Shown: positions 1 to 9,208, counted from the stretch's first letter. The stretch is 64,000 nt of DNA from an uncultured Alphaproteobacteria bacterium (GCA_903822175.1 CAIJOB010000022.1:94111-158110); one strand, 5' to 3'. The notes: generated from the sequence alone by a model not told the origin. A program made the numbers and translations.

Positions 1-204
1 GCGCGCGACGGGCTGGAATGGCTGGAAGGCCATATGCAGGGACCGTGGATCGCCGGCGAGCGCTTCACCCTGGCTGACGTGCTGCTGTTCTCGTTCCTGG
101 AGTTCGGCGGGACGGTCGGCCAGCCGCTCGATCCGGCCTTCACCAAGCTGACAGCCTGGGTCGAACGCGTGAAGGCGCGGCCGAGCGCGGCCGCCAGCGC
201 CTGA
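1..204 (+). CDS. Glutathione S-transferase, C-terminal part (cut by window edge)
   Basis: Only the last 67 codons are present; the frame is open from base 1 and stops with TGA at 202-204. The visible part reads like the all-helical C-terminal domain of a cytosolic glutathione S-transferase: a segment ending GPWIAGERFTLADVLLFSF matches the conserved N-capping/hydrophobic staple region (F-T-x-A-D) of GST helix alpha-6, followed by the usual final W-x-x-R-V-x-x-R-P-S helix. GSTs conjugate glutathione to electrophiles or reduce peroxides in the cytoplasm. The thiol-binding N-terminal thioredoxin-like domain lies outside the window, so the subclass cannot be read. The MFS gene follows 39 bases downstream on the same strand and could be cotranscribed. 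Confidence 0.8.
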   Translation, partial: ARDGLEWLEGHMQGPWIAGERFTLADVLLFSFLEFGGTVGQPLDPAFTKLTAWVERVKARPSAAASA

Positions 205-243
205 TGCGGGCGCCAATCGGCGGCTGAGGGGTTTTAAGGTCTC

Positions 244-1719
244 ATGGCCAGGAAACCCCCGACAGCAACGCTCGGCGGCGTCGCCGAGTCCGATGTCCCG
301 GACGAGGATTCCGACGCGCATGCCTCGGCGAGCATGCCGGACGGCCTGCCGATCCCGCGCCGCTACTGGTCGGTGGCGGCGATCTGGCTGGCCATGACCA
401 TGTCGGTGCTGGATGGCGCGATCGCGAATGTTGCGCTGCCGACGATCGCGCGCGAGCTGCACGCCAGCGCCGCCTCGTCGATCTGGGTGGTCAACGCCTA
501 TCAGCTGGCGATCACCGTGACGCTCCTGCCGCTCGCGGCGCTCGGCGACCGGCTGGGCTATCGGCGGGTCTATATGGTGGGGCTGGCGGTCTTCACCCTG
601 GGCTCGCTCGGCTGCGCGCTCTCGCACACCCTGCTCACGCTGACCGCCGCCCGCGTGCTGCAGGGCCTGGGCGCCGGCGGGATCATGAGCATCAACGCCG
701 CCCTGGTGCGCTTCACCTATCCGAAGAAATTCCTGGGTCGGGGCATGGGCCTGAACGCCCTGGTGATCTCGGTCTCCGCGGCGCTCGGACCGACGGTGGC
801 GGCGGCCATCCTATCGCGCTGGTCGTGGGAGTGGCTGTTCGCGATCAATGTGCCGATCGGCATCCTGGCCATCGCCATAGGCGTCAGCGCGCTGCCGGTG
901 ACGGTCGGTTCGAGCCGTAAGTTCGACTGGGTCTCGGCGGTGCTCAACGCGCTCACCTTCGGCTTCCTGATCACCGGCGCCGAAAGCATCGCGCGGGAAG
1001 GCCTGGCGTCGGGCCTGACCAAGCTCGCCGTGGGCGGCGCGGCCGGCGCGCTCTTGGGCTATCGCGAGCTTCGCCGCGAGGCGCCGCTGGTGCCTTTCGA
1101 CCTCCTGAAGCTGCCGATCTTCGGCCTGTCGATCGCGACCTCCATCGTCGCCTTTGCCGCCCAGATGATGGCCTACGTCGGCCTGCCTTTCTATTTCCAG
1201 TCGGTGATGGGCCGGACCGCCGTCGAGACCGGGTTGCTGATGACGCCCTGGCCGCTGGCGGTGGGGATTTCCGCGCCGCTCGCCGGGCGCCTCGCCGACC
1301 GGCATCGGGCCGGGACGCTGGGCGGCATCGGGCTCAGCGTCTTCGCCATCGGCCTCTTCGCGCTCTCGATCATGCCGATCCACGCGGGCAGCTGGGACAT
1401 CGCCTGGAGGATGGCGCTCTGCGGCCTGGGCTTCGGCTTCTTCCAGTCGCCGAACAACCGCGCCATGATTACGGCCGCGCCCATGCACCGCTCCGGGGCC
1501 GCGGGCGGCGCCTTGGCCACCGCCCGCCTCCTCGGCCAGACCGCAGGCGCGGTGACCACCGCGGTGTTCTTCCACCTGGCCGGGACCTCAGCCACCAAGA
1601 CCGCGCTCGCCACCGCCGCGGGCCTTGCCGCGTTTGCCGCGCTGGTGAGCCTGTCGCGTCTGAAGCTCGCGCCGCGCCCGCGGCCCGAGCCCCTCGATCG
1701 CCCCGACCTAGCCTCTTAG
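244..1719 (+). CDS. MFS exporter, DHA2 (EmrB/QacA-like) family
   Basis: A 491-residue polytopic inner-membrane protein with a polar N-terminal tail of about 38 residues and then many hydrophobic helices, consistent with the 14-TM DHA2 branch of proton-driven drug exporters. The MFS motif A is visible between helices 2 and 3 as GDRLGYRRVYMVG, preceded by the family sequence LDGAIANVALPTIA in helix 1; RVLQGLGAGG matches the conserved helix 4 region. Substrate cannot be read from sequence. No EmrA-type adaptor is adjacent, so it probably acts as a single-component inner-membrane pump. It converges on the acyl-CoA ligase gene, leaving only 17 bases between stop codons. Assignment to MFS is firm; DHA2 subtype is likely. 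Confidence 0.85.
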   Translation: MARKPPTATLGGVAESDVPDEDSDAHASASMPDGLPIPRRYWSVAAIWLAMTMSVLDGAIANVALPTIARELHASAASSIWVVNAYQLAITVTLLPLAALGDRLGYRRVYMVGLAVFTLGSLGCALSHTLLTLTAARVLQGLGAGGIMSINAALVRFTYPKKFLGRGMGLNALVISVSAALGPTVAAAILSRWSWEWLFAINVPIGILAIAIGVSALPVTVGSSRKFDWVSAVLNALTFGFLITGAESIAREGLASGLTKLAVGGAAGALLGYRELRREAPLVPFDLLKLPIFGLSIATSIVAFAAQMMAYVGLPFYFQSVMGRTAVETGLLMTPWPLAVGISAPLAGRLADRHRAGTLGGIGLSVFAIGLFALSIMPIHAGSWDIAWRMALCGLGFGFFQSPNNRAMITAAPMHRSGAAGGALATARLLGQTAGAVTTAVFFHLAGTSATKTALATAAGLAAFAALVSLSRLKLAPRPRPEPLDRPDLAS

Positions 1720-1736
1720 CGGAGCGACCTGGCGTC

Positions 1737-3290
1737 CTAGCCGACCAGCCGTCCGTGCCCGGCCCAATAGGGCTCGCGCAGCACGCGGCGCAGGACCTTG
1801 TTGGTGGCGTTGCGGGGCAGGACCTCGATGAAGTCCACCGACTTGGGCGCCTTGTAGCCGGCGATCCGCTCGCGGGCCCAGGCGATCACCGCGTCCTCGT
1901 CGATTTCCGAGCCCGGCGCCCTGACGACGATGGCCTTCACCGCCTCGCCCCAGCGCGCGTCGGGCACTCCGATCACCGCCGCGTCGGCGACGCCCGGACA
2001 GCCCAGGATCGCGTTCTCCACCTCGGCCGGATAGACGTTCTCGCCACCCGAGACGATCATGTCCTTCACCCGGTCGTGGACGAAGAAGTAGCCGTCCTCG
2101 TTGCGGTAACCGGCGTCGCCGGTCTTCAGCCAGCCCTCCGGCGTGATGGTCTCAGCCGTGGCCTCTGGGCGGTTCCAGTAGCCGGACATGACCGCCGGCC
2201 CGCGGACCTGGATCTCGCCCACCTCACCGACCGCGACCTCCTCGCCATCGTCGCCGGCGATCCGCACCTCGTGCGTCGGCCAGGCCCGCCCGCAGGAGCG
2301 CAGCAGGTGCGGCTGGTGGTCATCGCAGTGCAGAACGGTGCCCGCCGCGTTGGTTTCGGTCATGCCGAATACCTGGGTGAAGCGGCAGCCGAAGCGCTCG
2401 CGCGCGGCGGTCAGCACCGACTCGCTGATCGGGGACGCGCCATAGACCAGGGTCTTGAGGCTGGAGAAGTCGGTGGTGGCGCAGTCCGGGTGCTGCAGCA
2501 GCATGTTGATCATCGCCGGCACGAAGCCGGTGCGCGTGGCGCGTTCGGTCTCCAGGATTTTCAGCACCAGCGGAGGATCGAAGGCCGGGATCACGATCAG
2601 CTTCGCGCCGCCGGCCAGGGCCGTCAGGTCCGGGTTCATGCCGCCCACGTGGAACAGCGGCATGCAGGAGACGAAGACGTCTTCGGGGGTGTTGTCCATG
2701 CCCTCGAAGGTCATGGCGGGGCCCAGGAAGGCTTCCATATTGGCGTTGGTGATCCGCACGCCCTTGGGGAGGCCGGTGGTGCCGGAGGTGTAGAGCTGCA
2801 GCACGTCGTCAGCGGGTTGCGGCTCGCGCAGGGCCCCCTGCGCGGAATCGCGGAGCGTCGGGTAGTGGTCGAAGCCCGGCGCGAGCGCGTCGACGGTGAA
2901 GATGCGGATCGGTCGGCTGATCTGAGCGGTCGCCGCCTGGGTCGCCGCCAGGAAATCGTGGGTGACGAAGATCAGGTCGGCGCTGGAGTCATCGAGGATG
3001 AAAGCGATCTCGCCGATCGCCAGCCGGCTGTTGATCGGCGTGAAACAGCCCCGCGCCAGGCAGGCGCCGAACAACAGCTCGAAGAAGGTCTCGTGGCTGC
3101 GGCCCAGCCACGCCACCCGCTGGCCGGGCTGGACGCCGGCGGCGATCAGCAGGGCCGCGGCCTTACGGCTGTAGGCGTCGAGCTCGCCATAGGTCAGGCG
3201 CCCATCGGCGCATTGCACGGCTATGGCGCCGCCGCGCTCGGCGGCGTGCAGGCGGGGAATGTCGGAGAGGACGCGGATCGTTGGGCTCAT
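1737..3290 (-). CDS. AMP-dependent acyl-CoA synthetase (fatty acid-CoA ligase type)
   Basis: A 517-residue adenylate-forming enzyme that would activate a carboxylic acid with ATP and transfer it to CoA in the cytoplasm. The P-loop-like AMP-binding motif YTSGTTGLPKG lies at about residues 167-177; GMTETNAAGT is the A5 motif; GWLKTGDAGYRNEDGYF and the hinge DRVKDMIVSGGENVYPAEVE are the A7/A8 motifs, and the catalytic lysine region near the C-terminus (GYKAPKSVDFIEVLPRN) is present. Length is typical of medium/long-chain fatty acid CoA ligases of this branch. No beta-oxidation gene is next to it, so the acyl substrate is unknown; aromatic or medium-chain acids are equally possible. Confidence 0.9.
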   Translation of the reverse strand: MSPTIRVLSDIPRLHAAERGGAIAVQCADGRLTYGELDAYSRKAAALLIAAGVQPGQRVAWLGRSHETFFELLFGACLARGCFTPINSRLAIGEIAFILDDSSADLIFVTHDFLAATQAATAQISRPIRIFTVDALAPGFDHYPTLRDSAQGALREPQPADDVLQLYTSGTTGLPKGVRITNANMEAFLGPAMTFEGMDNTPEDVFVSCMPLFHVGGMNPDLTALAGGAKLIVIPAFDPPLVLKILETERATRTGFVPAMINMLLQHPDCATTDFSSLKTLVYGASPISESVLTAARERFGCRFTQVFGMTETNAAGTVLHCDDHQPHLLRSCGRAWPTHEVRIAGDDGEEVAVGEVGEIQVRGPAVMSGYWNRPEATAETITPEGWLKTGDAGYRNEDGYFFVHDRVKDMIVSGGENVYPAEVENAILGCPGVADAAVIGVPDARWGEAVKAIVVRAPGSEIDEDAVIAWARERIAGYKAPKSVDFIEVLPRNATNKVLRRVLREPYWAGHGRLVG

Positions 3291-3355
3291 GGCCCCGATT
3301 GCTACCGTATCGCCGTTCGCTCGCCAATTATGGCGTAGCTTGCCGACATAGCCTC

Positions 3356-4684
3356 TTAGCGCAACTTCAGGCGGACGAAGGCCATGGCCCCGTGCGGCTC
3401 GGTGCTCCCATAAGCCGCCTTCAGGGCGCCGGGCACGAAGTCGAGCGCATAGAGCCCGCCCAGGCCGAACAGCAGGTGGTCGCCCAGCGGCCAGTCGTGG
3501 ATCGCGCCCAGGCTGACCTTGCCGACGGTGAAGACCGGTCGATGGGCGCCGCCGGCGGGCGGCGCGAGCAGCTCGTCATTGTCCACCCGCTCGGCGCGGC
3601 TGAAGACCGTCCAGGCGGGGTTCGGCTTCACCGCGCTCTCCAGCACCCAGGCGTCGAGGTCCGTCCCCTGGCTGGCGCGCAGGCCCCAGGCCGCGGTGGT
3701 CGACCACCAGCCGTGGTCGCCGAACGGGACGGTGTAGATGGCGCTGGCCGAAACCTTGCGCTGGTCGACGCCGGGCTCGAGCTGTTCGGGCGCGATCTCG
3801 TTGGCCCAGGAGGCCTGCAGCGCCCAATTGGCGGTGGGGTTCCAGGAGAGGCGAACGGCAGTGGAGTCGAGCGCCCCGGTCTCGATGTCATAGCGGTGCT
3901 GGTCGGGCTCGCGGCCGTTGTAGGCCGACGCCTCGATCTTCCAGTCGCCGTGCACGACGCCGCCGGTGACCACGCCGAAGGAGATGTGCGTCGAGTCCAG
4001 CCAGTGGTGGCTGATCGGCGCCTCGGGGCTGTCCATCACCGACATGCGGTGCATGAAGGCCGGCGGTCCGAACGCCGGCTCGCCTGGCAGGCCGGCGTAG
4101 ACGAAGACGCTGTCGGCGGCGGAGAGCTTGATGCTGTAGGAGGCCGAGAGCTCCATGAAGAGGTCGTGCGGGTGCTGGCGGTCGACCAGCGGGGTCTTGC
4201 CGTCCGCCGTCTCGCCGGTGGCCAGCAGCAGGGGATAGCCGCTCGGCCCCATCAGCGGGTCGGGGCTCAGCATGGCGCGCAGCTGCAGGGTCCCGGCCTC
4301 GCCCACCGGCCGCTGGGCCATGCCCATCAGCATGCCGGATGCGAACGATTTCTCGTCGCCCCGCGGCCCGTCCTGCCGGTCGTACACGCCGTTCAGCAGG
4401 CCATGGAACATCACCCGCCACGGCCCCTCGGTGAGATGCAGGCCTTCGTGCGGCGAGGCGTCCGGCTGCCAGGAGGTGCCCGAAGCCTCACGGCTCATGC
4501 CGTAGGGACCATAGGCGCCGGTCATCGGCTCGCTCATGTCCATGCCGGCCATGTCCATGCCCGCCATATCGTGGGCCATCTTGGAATGATCCATGCCGGG
4601 CATGTCGGGCATCTCCTGAGCCCAGGCCGGGGCCCCGGCCGCGCCGGCGCAGACGAGCACGGCGGCGGCGAGGATCGACTTCAT
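3356..4684 (-). CDS. Exported Met/His-rich protein with outer-membrane beta-barrel-like body
   Basis: A 442-residue protein with a clean signal peptide (cleavage after about A22, PAWAQ). The mature N-terminus, about residues 23-62, is extremely rich in Met, Asp, His and Gly with repeats such as MPDMPGMDHSKM and MAGMDMAGMDM, resembling the copper-binding methionine segments of periplasmic copper-resistance proteins. The remainder has alternating hydrophobic/aromatic strands and ends in a charged residue-terminated strand (MAFVRLKLR), as in outer-membrane barrels. I do not recognise a named family for the body. It is divergent from a MHYT-domain sensor kinase 236 bases away; a metal (copper) link is plausible but inferred. 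Function unknown. Confidence 0.75.
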   Translation of the reverse strand: MKSILAAAVLVCAGAAGAPAWAQEMPDMPGMDHSKMAHDMAGMDMAGMDMSEPMTGAYGPYGMSREASGTSWQPDASPHEGLHLTEGPWRVMFHGLLNGVYDRQDGPRGDEKSFASGMLMGMAQRPVGEAGTLQLRAMLSPDPLMGPSGYPLLLATGETADGKTPLVDRQHPHDLFMELSASYSIKLSAADSVFVYAGLPGEPAFGPPAFMHRMSVMDSPEAPISHHWLDSTHISFGVVTGGVVHGDWKIEASAYNGREPDQHRYDIETGALDSTAVRLSWNPTANWALQASWANEIAPEQLEPGVDQRKVSASAIYTVPFGDHGWWSTTAAWGLRASQGTDLDAWVLESAVKPNPAWTVFSRAERVDNDELLAPPAGGAHRPVFTVGKVSLGAIHDWPLGDHLLFGLGGLYALDFVPGALKAAYGSTEPHGAMAFVRLKLR

Positions 4685-4820
4685 CAGGCGCTGGGCTCCA
4701 GAGGGTTCGGCCGGCTCGGCGAAAAGCCATCCTGCCTATAGGCGAAAAGCGCGGCTGCGCCATCGGCCCGATGGCCGAACGCCGGTCTCATCCGCGGAGC
4801 GGCCAGCGTCGCCGGTTGAC

Positions 4821-4839
4821 GGTTGCGGGGCCCGCAACC
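4821..4839. promoter_or_regulatory. Perfect 9-bp inverted repeat in a divergent promoter region
   Basis: GGTTGCGGG-G-CCCGCAACC is a perfect 9-bp dyad with one central base. It sits in the 236-base gap between the divergent Met/His-rich protein gene and the MHYT hybrid kinase, 82 bases before the kinase start, and is followed by an AT-richer stretch (ATGTTATTTGGCAATT) that could hold a promoter. Position and symmetry suit an operator. A transcription attenuator is the alternative, but no T-run follows. Confidence 0.35.
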
Positions 4840-4920
4840 ATCGGATGTTATTTGGCAATTCCAGTCTGTTAACCCGTCGTGGCCTAGGTTGCCGCCGTTC
4901 CCCAACGGAAAGCCCAACCT

Positions 4921-7212
4921 GTGTTCGCGGTACTGACCTGTATCTTCGTTCAGCATGACCTGCGCCTCGTCGCCGTGGCGGCGTTCATCTGCATCGTCGC
5001 CGCCAGCACCGCCTTCGGTTTCCACGCGCGTGCGGTGAAGGCCTATGGCGCGCTGCGCTGGGCCTGGCTGGGACTGACCGCCATGATCGCCGGCTCCGGC
5101 GTCTGGGCGACCCACTTCATCGCCATGCTGGCCTACCAGCCGACCATGAAGATCGCCTACGACCTGCCGGAGACGGCCTTGTCGCTGCTGGTGTCTGTGG
5201 CCGGCATGGCGCTCGGTTTTGCGCTTCCGACCTGGCGGCGCGGCCTGCAGGCGGGCCTGATCGGCGGCGCGACCGCCGGCGCCAGCATCGCGGTCATGCA
5301 CTACGTCGGCATCGACGCCATCCGCACTGAGGCTGACGTCAGCTGGAGCATGGCCTACGTCGCGGCCTCTATTCTGATCGCCGCGGCGGGTGGCATGGCC
5401 GCCTTCTCCGTTCGGGACCGCGTCAAGGGCCACTGGGCCTGGGCGCCGCCCGCCCTGGTCTTCGTGCTCGGCATCGTCGGCCTGCATTTCACCGCCATGA
5501 CCGCGGTGACCCTGACGCCGGACGCCACCCTGGTGACCAGCGGCGAGGTGATGGACCGCGGTGGCCTGGCGATCGCCACCAGCGGGCTCGCCGCCCTCAT
5601 CCTGCTGGCCAGCGTCAGCCTCATGTCCATGGAGCGCCTGGGCAAGCGCAGTACCTTCGCCAGCCTGCGGCATGCCCTGAACGCCGTGCCATCGGGCCTG
5701 GCCTTCTACGACGCCGCCGACCGCCTGGAGGTATGGAACGACGCCTTCGCCCGGCTGATGTCCGAGTGCGGTGTCGAGGCGAGCCTGGGCCGCCCCCGCG
5801 CCGCCTTCATCGAGGCCGCGCAGGCCAAGGGCTGGTTCGCCACCGTAGATGAGGGCCCCGACCGCTGGGTCGCCGAGACCGTGTCGCGCGAGCGCCAGGG
5901 CGTCTCCGAATTCCGCATGCCCGATGGGCGCTGGATCCAGCACGAGGCTTGCCGCAACGAGGACGGCGGCAGTGTCACCGTGCTGACCGACGTCACCCTG
6001 CAGAAGCGTGGCGCGGAGGCCATGGCCGCCGCCCGTGACGCCGCCGAGGCCGCCAACCGCGCCAAGAGCGAGTTCCTGGCCAATATGAGCCACGAGATCC
6101 GCACCCCGTTGAACGGGGTGCTGGGCATCGCCGAGGTGCTGATCCGCACGGAACTTTCCGGCCAGCAGCGCGAGCTGGTGGGCGTGATCCAGAGTTCGGG
6201 GCAGCTGCTGAACGGCCTCCTGACCGATCTGCTGGACCTGGCCCGTGTCGAGGCCGGGGCGATCGAACTGCGCCCCGAGCCGACCGATCTGGCCGCCCTG
6301 CTGATCTCGGTGAAGGACCTCTTCGCGGGCTCCGCCCAGCAGAAGGGCCTGACCCTGAAGGCCGACCTCCGCCCCGGCGTCACGGGCGTCGTCGACTGCG
6401 ACCCGCAGCGGCTGCGCCAGGTGCTGGGCAACCTGCTCAACAACGCCATCAAGTTCACCGACGCTGGCGATGTGACGCTGAGCGCGTCGCGCCGTGGCGA
6501 CCAGGTGCATTTCGAGGTGCGCGACACCGGCTCCGGCTTCGACGCCGACCAGAAGGAGGCGCTCTTCCAGCGCTTCCAGCAGGCCGACAACTCGGCCACG
6601 CGCAAGCATGGCGGCGCCGGCCTGGGCCTGGCGATCTGCGATGAATATGTGCGGCTGATGGGCGGCCAGATCGCCTGTGACAGCAACCCGGGGCAGGGCT
6701 CGGTGTTCGGCTTCGCCCTGGACCTGCCGAGGCTTGCCGACAGCGACACCCCGGCCGTGACCACCCCGGAGCCCGCCGAAGAGCCGCAAAGCGGCGGCGA
6801 CTTCATGGTGCTGATCGTCGACGACAATGCGGTCAACCGCCGGGTGATGGAGCTGATCCTCGACAGCGTCGGCATCGGCCACGCCTCGGCGGAGGACGGC
6901 CAGGAAGGCCTCGACGCCATGAAGAGCGGCGCCTACGACGCCGTCCTGATGGATATCCAGATGCCGGTGATGGATGGCTTTGAGGCCACCCGCCGCATCC
7001 GCGAGTGGGAGATCGACACCGCGCGACCACGCGCCCCGATCCTGATCGTCTCGGCCAATTGCCTGCCGCAACACGTCGACGACGGCCGCGCCGCCGGCGC
7101 CGACGCTCACCTCAACAAGCCGATCTCCGCCGCCGAGCTGGTGGGCGCCCTGCAGAGCCAGATGCAGACGGTCGAAACCGCCGGCGAAACCAGCGTGGCG
7201 AAGGCCGGCTAA
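4921..7212 (+). CDS. MHYT-domain hybrid sensor histidine kinase with receiver
   Basis: A 763-residue inner-membrane sensor. Residues about 10-240 form a seven-helix MHYT domain with its characteristic motifs ATHFIAMLAY (about 63-72), VMHYVGI (125-131) and LHFTAM (188-193); this domain was predicted by others to bind copper or sense diatomic gases. A PAS-like segment (245-360) precedes the HisKA box with phospho-accepting His391 (SHEIRTPLNG), an HATPase domain with NAIKF, DTGSGF and GAGLGLAI motifs, and a receiver with Asp678 and Lys733. The start is GTG, preceded by GGAAAG 8 bases upstream. The receiver makes phosphorelay to a separate Hpt protein likely. No output regulator is adjacent. It converges on the PQQ gene, sharing stop codons in a 4-base overlap. 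Confidence 0.9.
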   Translation: MFAVLTCIFVQHDLRLVAVAAFICIVAASTAFGFHARAVKAYGALRWAWLGLTAMIAGSGVWATHFIAMLAYQPTMKIAYDLPETALSLLVSVAGMALGFALPTWRRGLQAGLIGGATAGASIAVMHYVGIDAIRTEADVSWSMAYVAASILIAAAGGMAAFSVRDRVKGHWAWAPPALVFVLGIVGLHFTAMTAVTLTPDATLVTSGEVMDRGGLAIATSGLAALILLASVSLMSMERLGKRSTFASLRHALNAVPSGLAFYDAADRLEVWNDAFARLMSECGVEASLGRPRAAFIEAAQAKGWFATVDEGPDRWVAETVSRERQGVSEFRMPDGRWIQHEACRNEDGGSVTVLTDVTLQKRGAEAMAAARDAAEAANRAKSEFLANMSHEIRTPLNGVLGIAEVLIRTELSGQQRELVGVIQSSGQLLNGLLTDLLDLARVEAGAIELRPEPTDLAALLISVKDLFAGSAQQKGLTLKADLRPGVTGVVDCDPQRLRQVLGNLLNNAIKFTDAGDVTLSASRRGDQVHFEVRDTGSGFDADQKEALFQRFQQADNSATRKHGGAGLGLAICDEYVRLMGGQIACDSNPGQGSVFGFALDLPRLADSDTPAVTTPEPAEEPQSGGDFMVLIVDDNAVNRRVMELILDSVGIGHASAEDGQEGLDAMKSGAYDAVLMDIQMPVMDGFEATRRIREWEIDTARPRAPILIVSANCLPQHVDDGRAAGADAHLNKPISAAELVGALQSQMQTVETAGETSVAKAG

Positions 7213-9122
7213 CGCCCGTCCACGGTGAACGCCATCAGGACGATGCCGGGGGCGCCCGACCGCGCCTGGTAGCCGGAGTTCACATAGACCGTTCCGCCCG
7301 CGATGCTCGGCCCCGTGCCGTCCATGACCCCACCTTGTGCGCTCTTGCCGGAAACGGTCCCCACTGGCGCCGCGGCCGTGTCGTAGTCCCAGACCACCTT
7401 GCCGGTCTTGCTGTCGTAGGCGCGGAAGTGGCCGTTCATCGCGCCGGCGAAGACCACGCCCGGCATGGCGCTGAGCGCCTGGGAAACGGCCCCGGTGCAG
7501 TAGGGGTTCTTCCAGGCGCAGGCGAGCTTGTCGCTGGGCGCCGACCACAGCAGTTCCCCGTCGGCGATGCGGAAGGCGTAGACGCCGGGCATCGGCTTCG
7601 CGACGAAGATGTCGGAGATCCCGACGTAGTAGTTCGCGCCGTCCGATGCCGGGCCGAACTCGACCCCGCCCAGCGGGCCGCCGACGCTCAGCCGATGCTC
7701 CCAGACGACCTTGCCTTGATGGTCGGGATCCAGCGCATAGACCTGGCTCGACTTCTGGCCGACCAGGATCAGCTGCTTGCCGGTCGAAAGTGTCGTCAGC
7801 ACCGGCGCGACGCCGAAGTCATAGTCCGGGCCGGACGGGCTGGGGCAATTGCCAGGCTGCCTGGGGCCATAGCAGCCGATGATGTAGTTATCGCCCTTGG
7901 TCAGCTGGTTGGCCCAGCGGATCGCGCCGGTCCGCATGTCCAGCGCCACGACCGCCTCGGCCATGGGCACGGCGATGTCGGTGTAGCTGTCGCCGGTGGT
8001 CACGTAGATCAGGCCGCGCCTGGCGTCGACGGTCGGCGCACCCCAGATCGCGGCGCCCGCCGGCCCGTACATCTGCCCGCCCTTGGGGTTCTTTTTGAAC
8101 GGCTTGGCGGGCTCGGCCATGAAGGTGCGCCAGGCGATCTTGCCGGTGCCTGCGTCCATCGCCACCACCTCGCCGCGGAACTTGCAGCATTGGTGGTTGT
8201 CGTCGACGGCGATGGCCTCTTCGGCCGAGGACACGGGCACGTAGAGCCGCCCGGCGTGCAGCACCGGCGAGCCGGTCATCTGCACCTCCTGCTGATCGGT
8301 CACCTGGGTGCGCCAGATCAGCTTGCCGGTCTCAGCGTCCAGAGCGTAGGCGGTCCGCTCGGTCCAGCCGGTGAAGTAGACGGCTGGGCGGCCGCCGATC
8401 TTGCCCACGGTGATGCTGCTCCGCGATCCGCCCGGGATGTCGTAGCGCCAGTAGGCGCAGCCGGTCTTGGCGTTCAGCGCATAGATCGCGCCCGAGCTGG
8501 AGGTGAGGAACAGGCGCCCGCCGACCACGCTCGCCTGGCCGTTGCGGCTGCCGGCGTAGGCGAAGGCCCACTTCAGTTTCAGGCGCGGCACGTCCGCCGC
8601 CGCGATCCCCGGCTTGGCCTGGAACCGGGCTTGCGTCTCGCCATTGCCCCAGCCGTTCCAGCCGGGACCGGCGAGCGTCATGGGCGCGGGCTTGTCCGTG
8701 CAGGCCGGCGCGTCCGGCGTGGCGGCGGAGAGGCCGCCGTCCTTGCGGACCGACAGATAGGCGGCCACCGAGGCGATATCGTGCGGCCCCAGCCCCAAGG
8801 CCATCGGCCGCATGGCCCCCTCGATCAGCGTCTGGGCAATGGAGGTCGGTGTGTTCTGCGCGATCGCAGCCTTGGCCGGAATGCGGCCGGTCGGGTTGTC
8901 GTGGCAGCTCGCGCAATGCTTCTCGTAGAGCTGCTGGCCGAGCGCCGGATCGCCGCCACCCGCGGTGAACTGACCCATGACGCCGTTGCCACCCTCGGCT
9001 GCCGCCGCGCCTTGCGCCGGCGTCTGGGCCGCCTCTTGGGCCTGCGCAGGAAGGGCTGCGGGTCCCGCCGCCACGATCAGGCCCAGCACAGCTGCGGTGG
9101 TGACCTTACCCATCTTGCTCAT
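7209..9122 (-). CDS. Periplasmic PQQ-dependent dehydrogenase with N-terminal cytochrome c domain (polyvinyl-alcohol-dehydrogenase-like)
   Basis: A 637-residue quinohemoprotein. A signal peptide (to about PAQAQ, residue 29) is followed by a mono-heme cytochrome c domain with CASCH (Cys70, Cys73, His74) and a likely axial Met in the M-R-P-M segment near 104-107. The rest is an eight-bladed-propeller type PQQ domain with repeated blade motifs such as ALNAKTG, ALDAETGKLIW, AMDAGTGKIAW, ALDMRTGAIRW, ALDPDHQGKVVWEH and AYDSKTGKVVWDYD. The heme-first architecture and length match polyvinyl alcohol dehydrogenases of sphingomonads better than methanol or ethanol dehydrogenases, which carry the heme C-terminally or lack it. 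It would oxidise an alcohol and pass electrons through its heme. Exact substrate unknown; no PQQ synthesis genes are nearby. Confidence 0.85.
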   Translation of the reverse strand: MSKMGKVTTAAVLGLIVAAGPAALPAQAQEAAQTPAQGAAAAEGGNGVMGQFTAGGGDPALGQQLYEKHCASCHDNPTGRIPAKAAIAQNTPTSIAQTLIEGAMRPMALGLGPHDIASVAAYLSVRKDGGLSAATPDAPACTDKPAPMTLAGPGWNGWGNGETQARFQAKPGIAAADVPRLKLKWAFAYAGSRNGQASVVGGRLFLTSSSGAIYALNAKTGCAYWRYDIPGGSRSSITVGKIGGRPAVYFTGWTERTAYALDAETGKLIWRTQVTDQQEVQMTGSPVLHAGRLYVPVSSAEEAIAVDDNHQCCKFRGEVVAMDAGTGKIAWRTFMAEPAKPFKKNPKGGQMYGPAGAAIWGAPTVDARRGLIYVTTGDSYTDIAVPMAEAVVALDMRTGAIRWANQLTKGDNYIIGCYGPRQPGNCPSPSGPDYDFGVAPVLTTLSTGKQLILVGQKSSQVYALDPDHQGKVVWEHRLSVGGPLGGVEFGPASDGANYYVGISDIFVAKPMPGVYAFRIADGELLWSAPSDKLACAWKNPYCTGAVSQALSAMPGVVFAGAMNGHFRAYDSKTGKVVWDYDTAAAPVGTVSGKSAQGGVMDGTGPSIAGGTVYVNSGYQARSGAPGIVLMAFTVDGR

Positions 9123-9191
9123 CGGCGGACTCCTTCGCTGGCGGCCGGGCGGGACCGTGCGCGACGCCGGCTCGCTGCGCCAGGGTGATAG

Positions 9192-9208
9192 ATCATGAAG
9201 TCTATGAT
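9192..9208. promoter_or_regulatory. Short dyad in the region upstream of the PQQ dehydrogenase
   Basis: ATCAT-N7-ATGAT forms a 5-bp dyad inside a locally AT-rich stretch (about 9190-9235) between the divergent PQQ dehydrogenase and glycosyltransferase genes. The stretch is the likeliest promoter location for the dehydrogenase. A dyad this short occurs by chance fairly often, so it is only a weak operator candidate. Confidence 0.2.

Noticed and set aside
4684..7548. A 954-codon open frame on the minus strand
   Set aside because: It lies opposite the MHYT kinase, whose domains are unmistakable. The frame has the His/Gly/Gln/Arg-rich low-information composition of antisense shadows in high-GC DNA and no recognisable domain.
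7005..9188. A 727-codon open frame on the plus strand
   Set aside because: Opposite the PQQ dehydrogenase, with shadow-type composition and no motifs.
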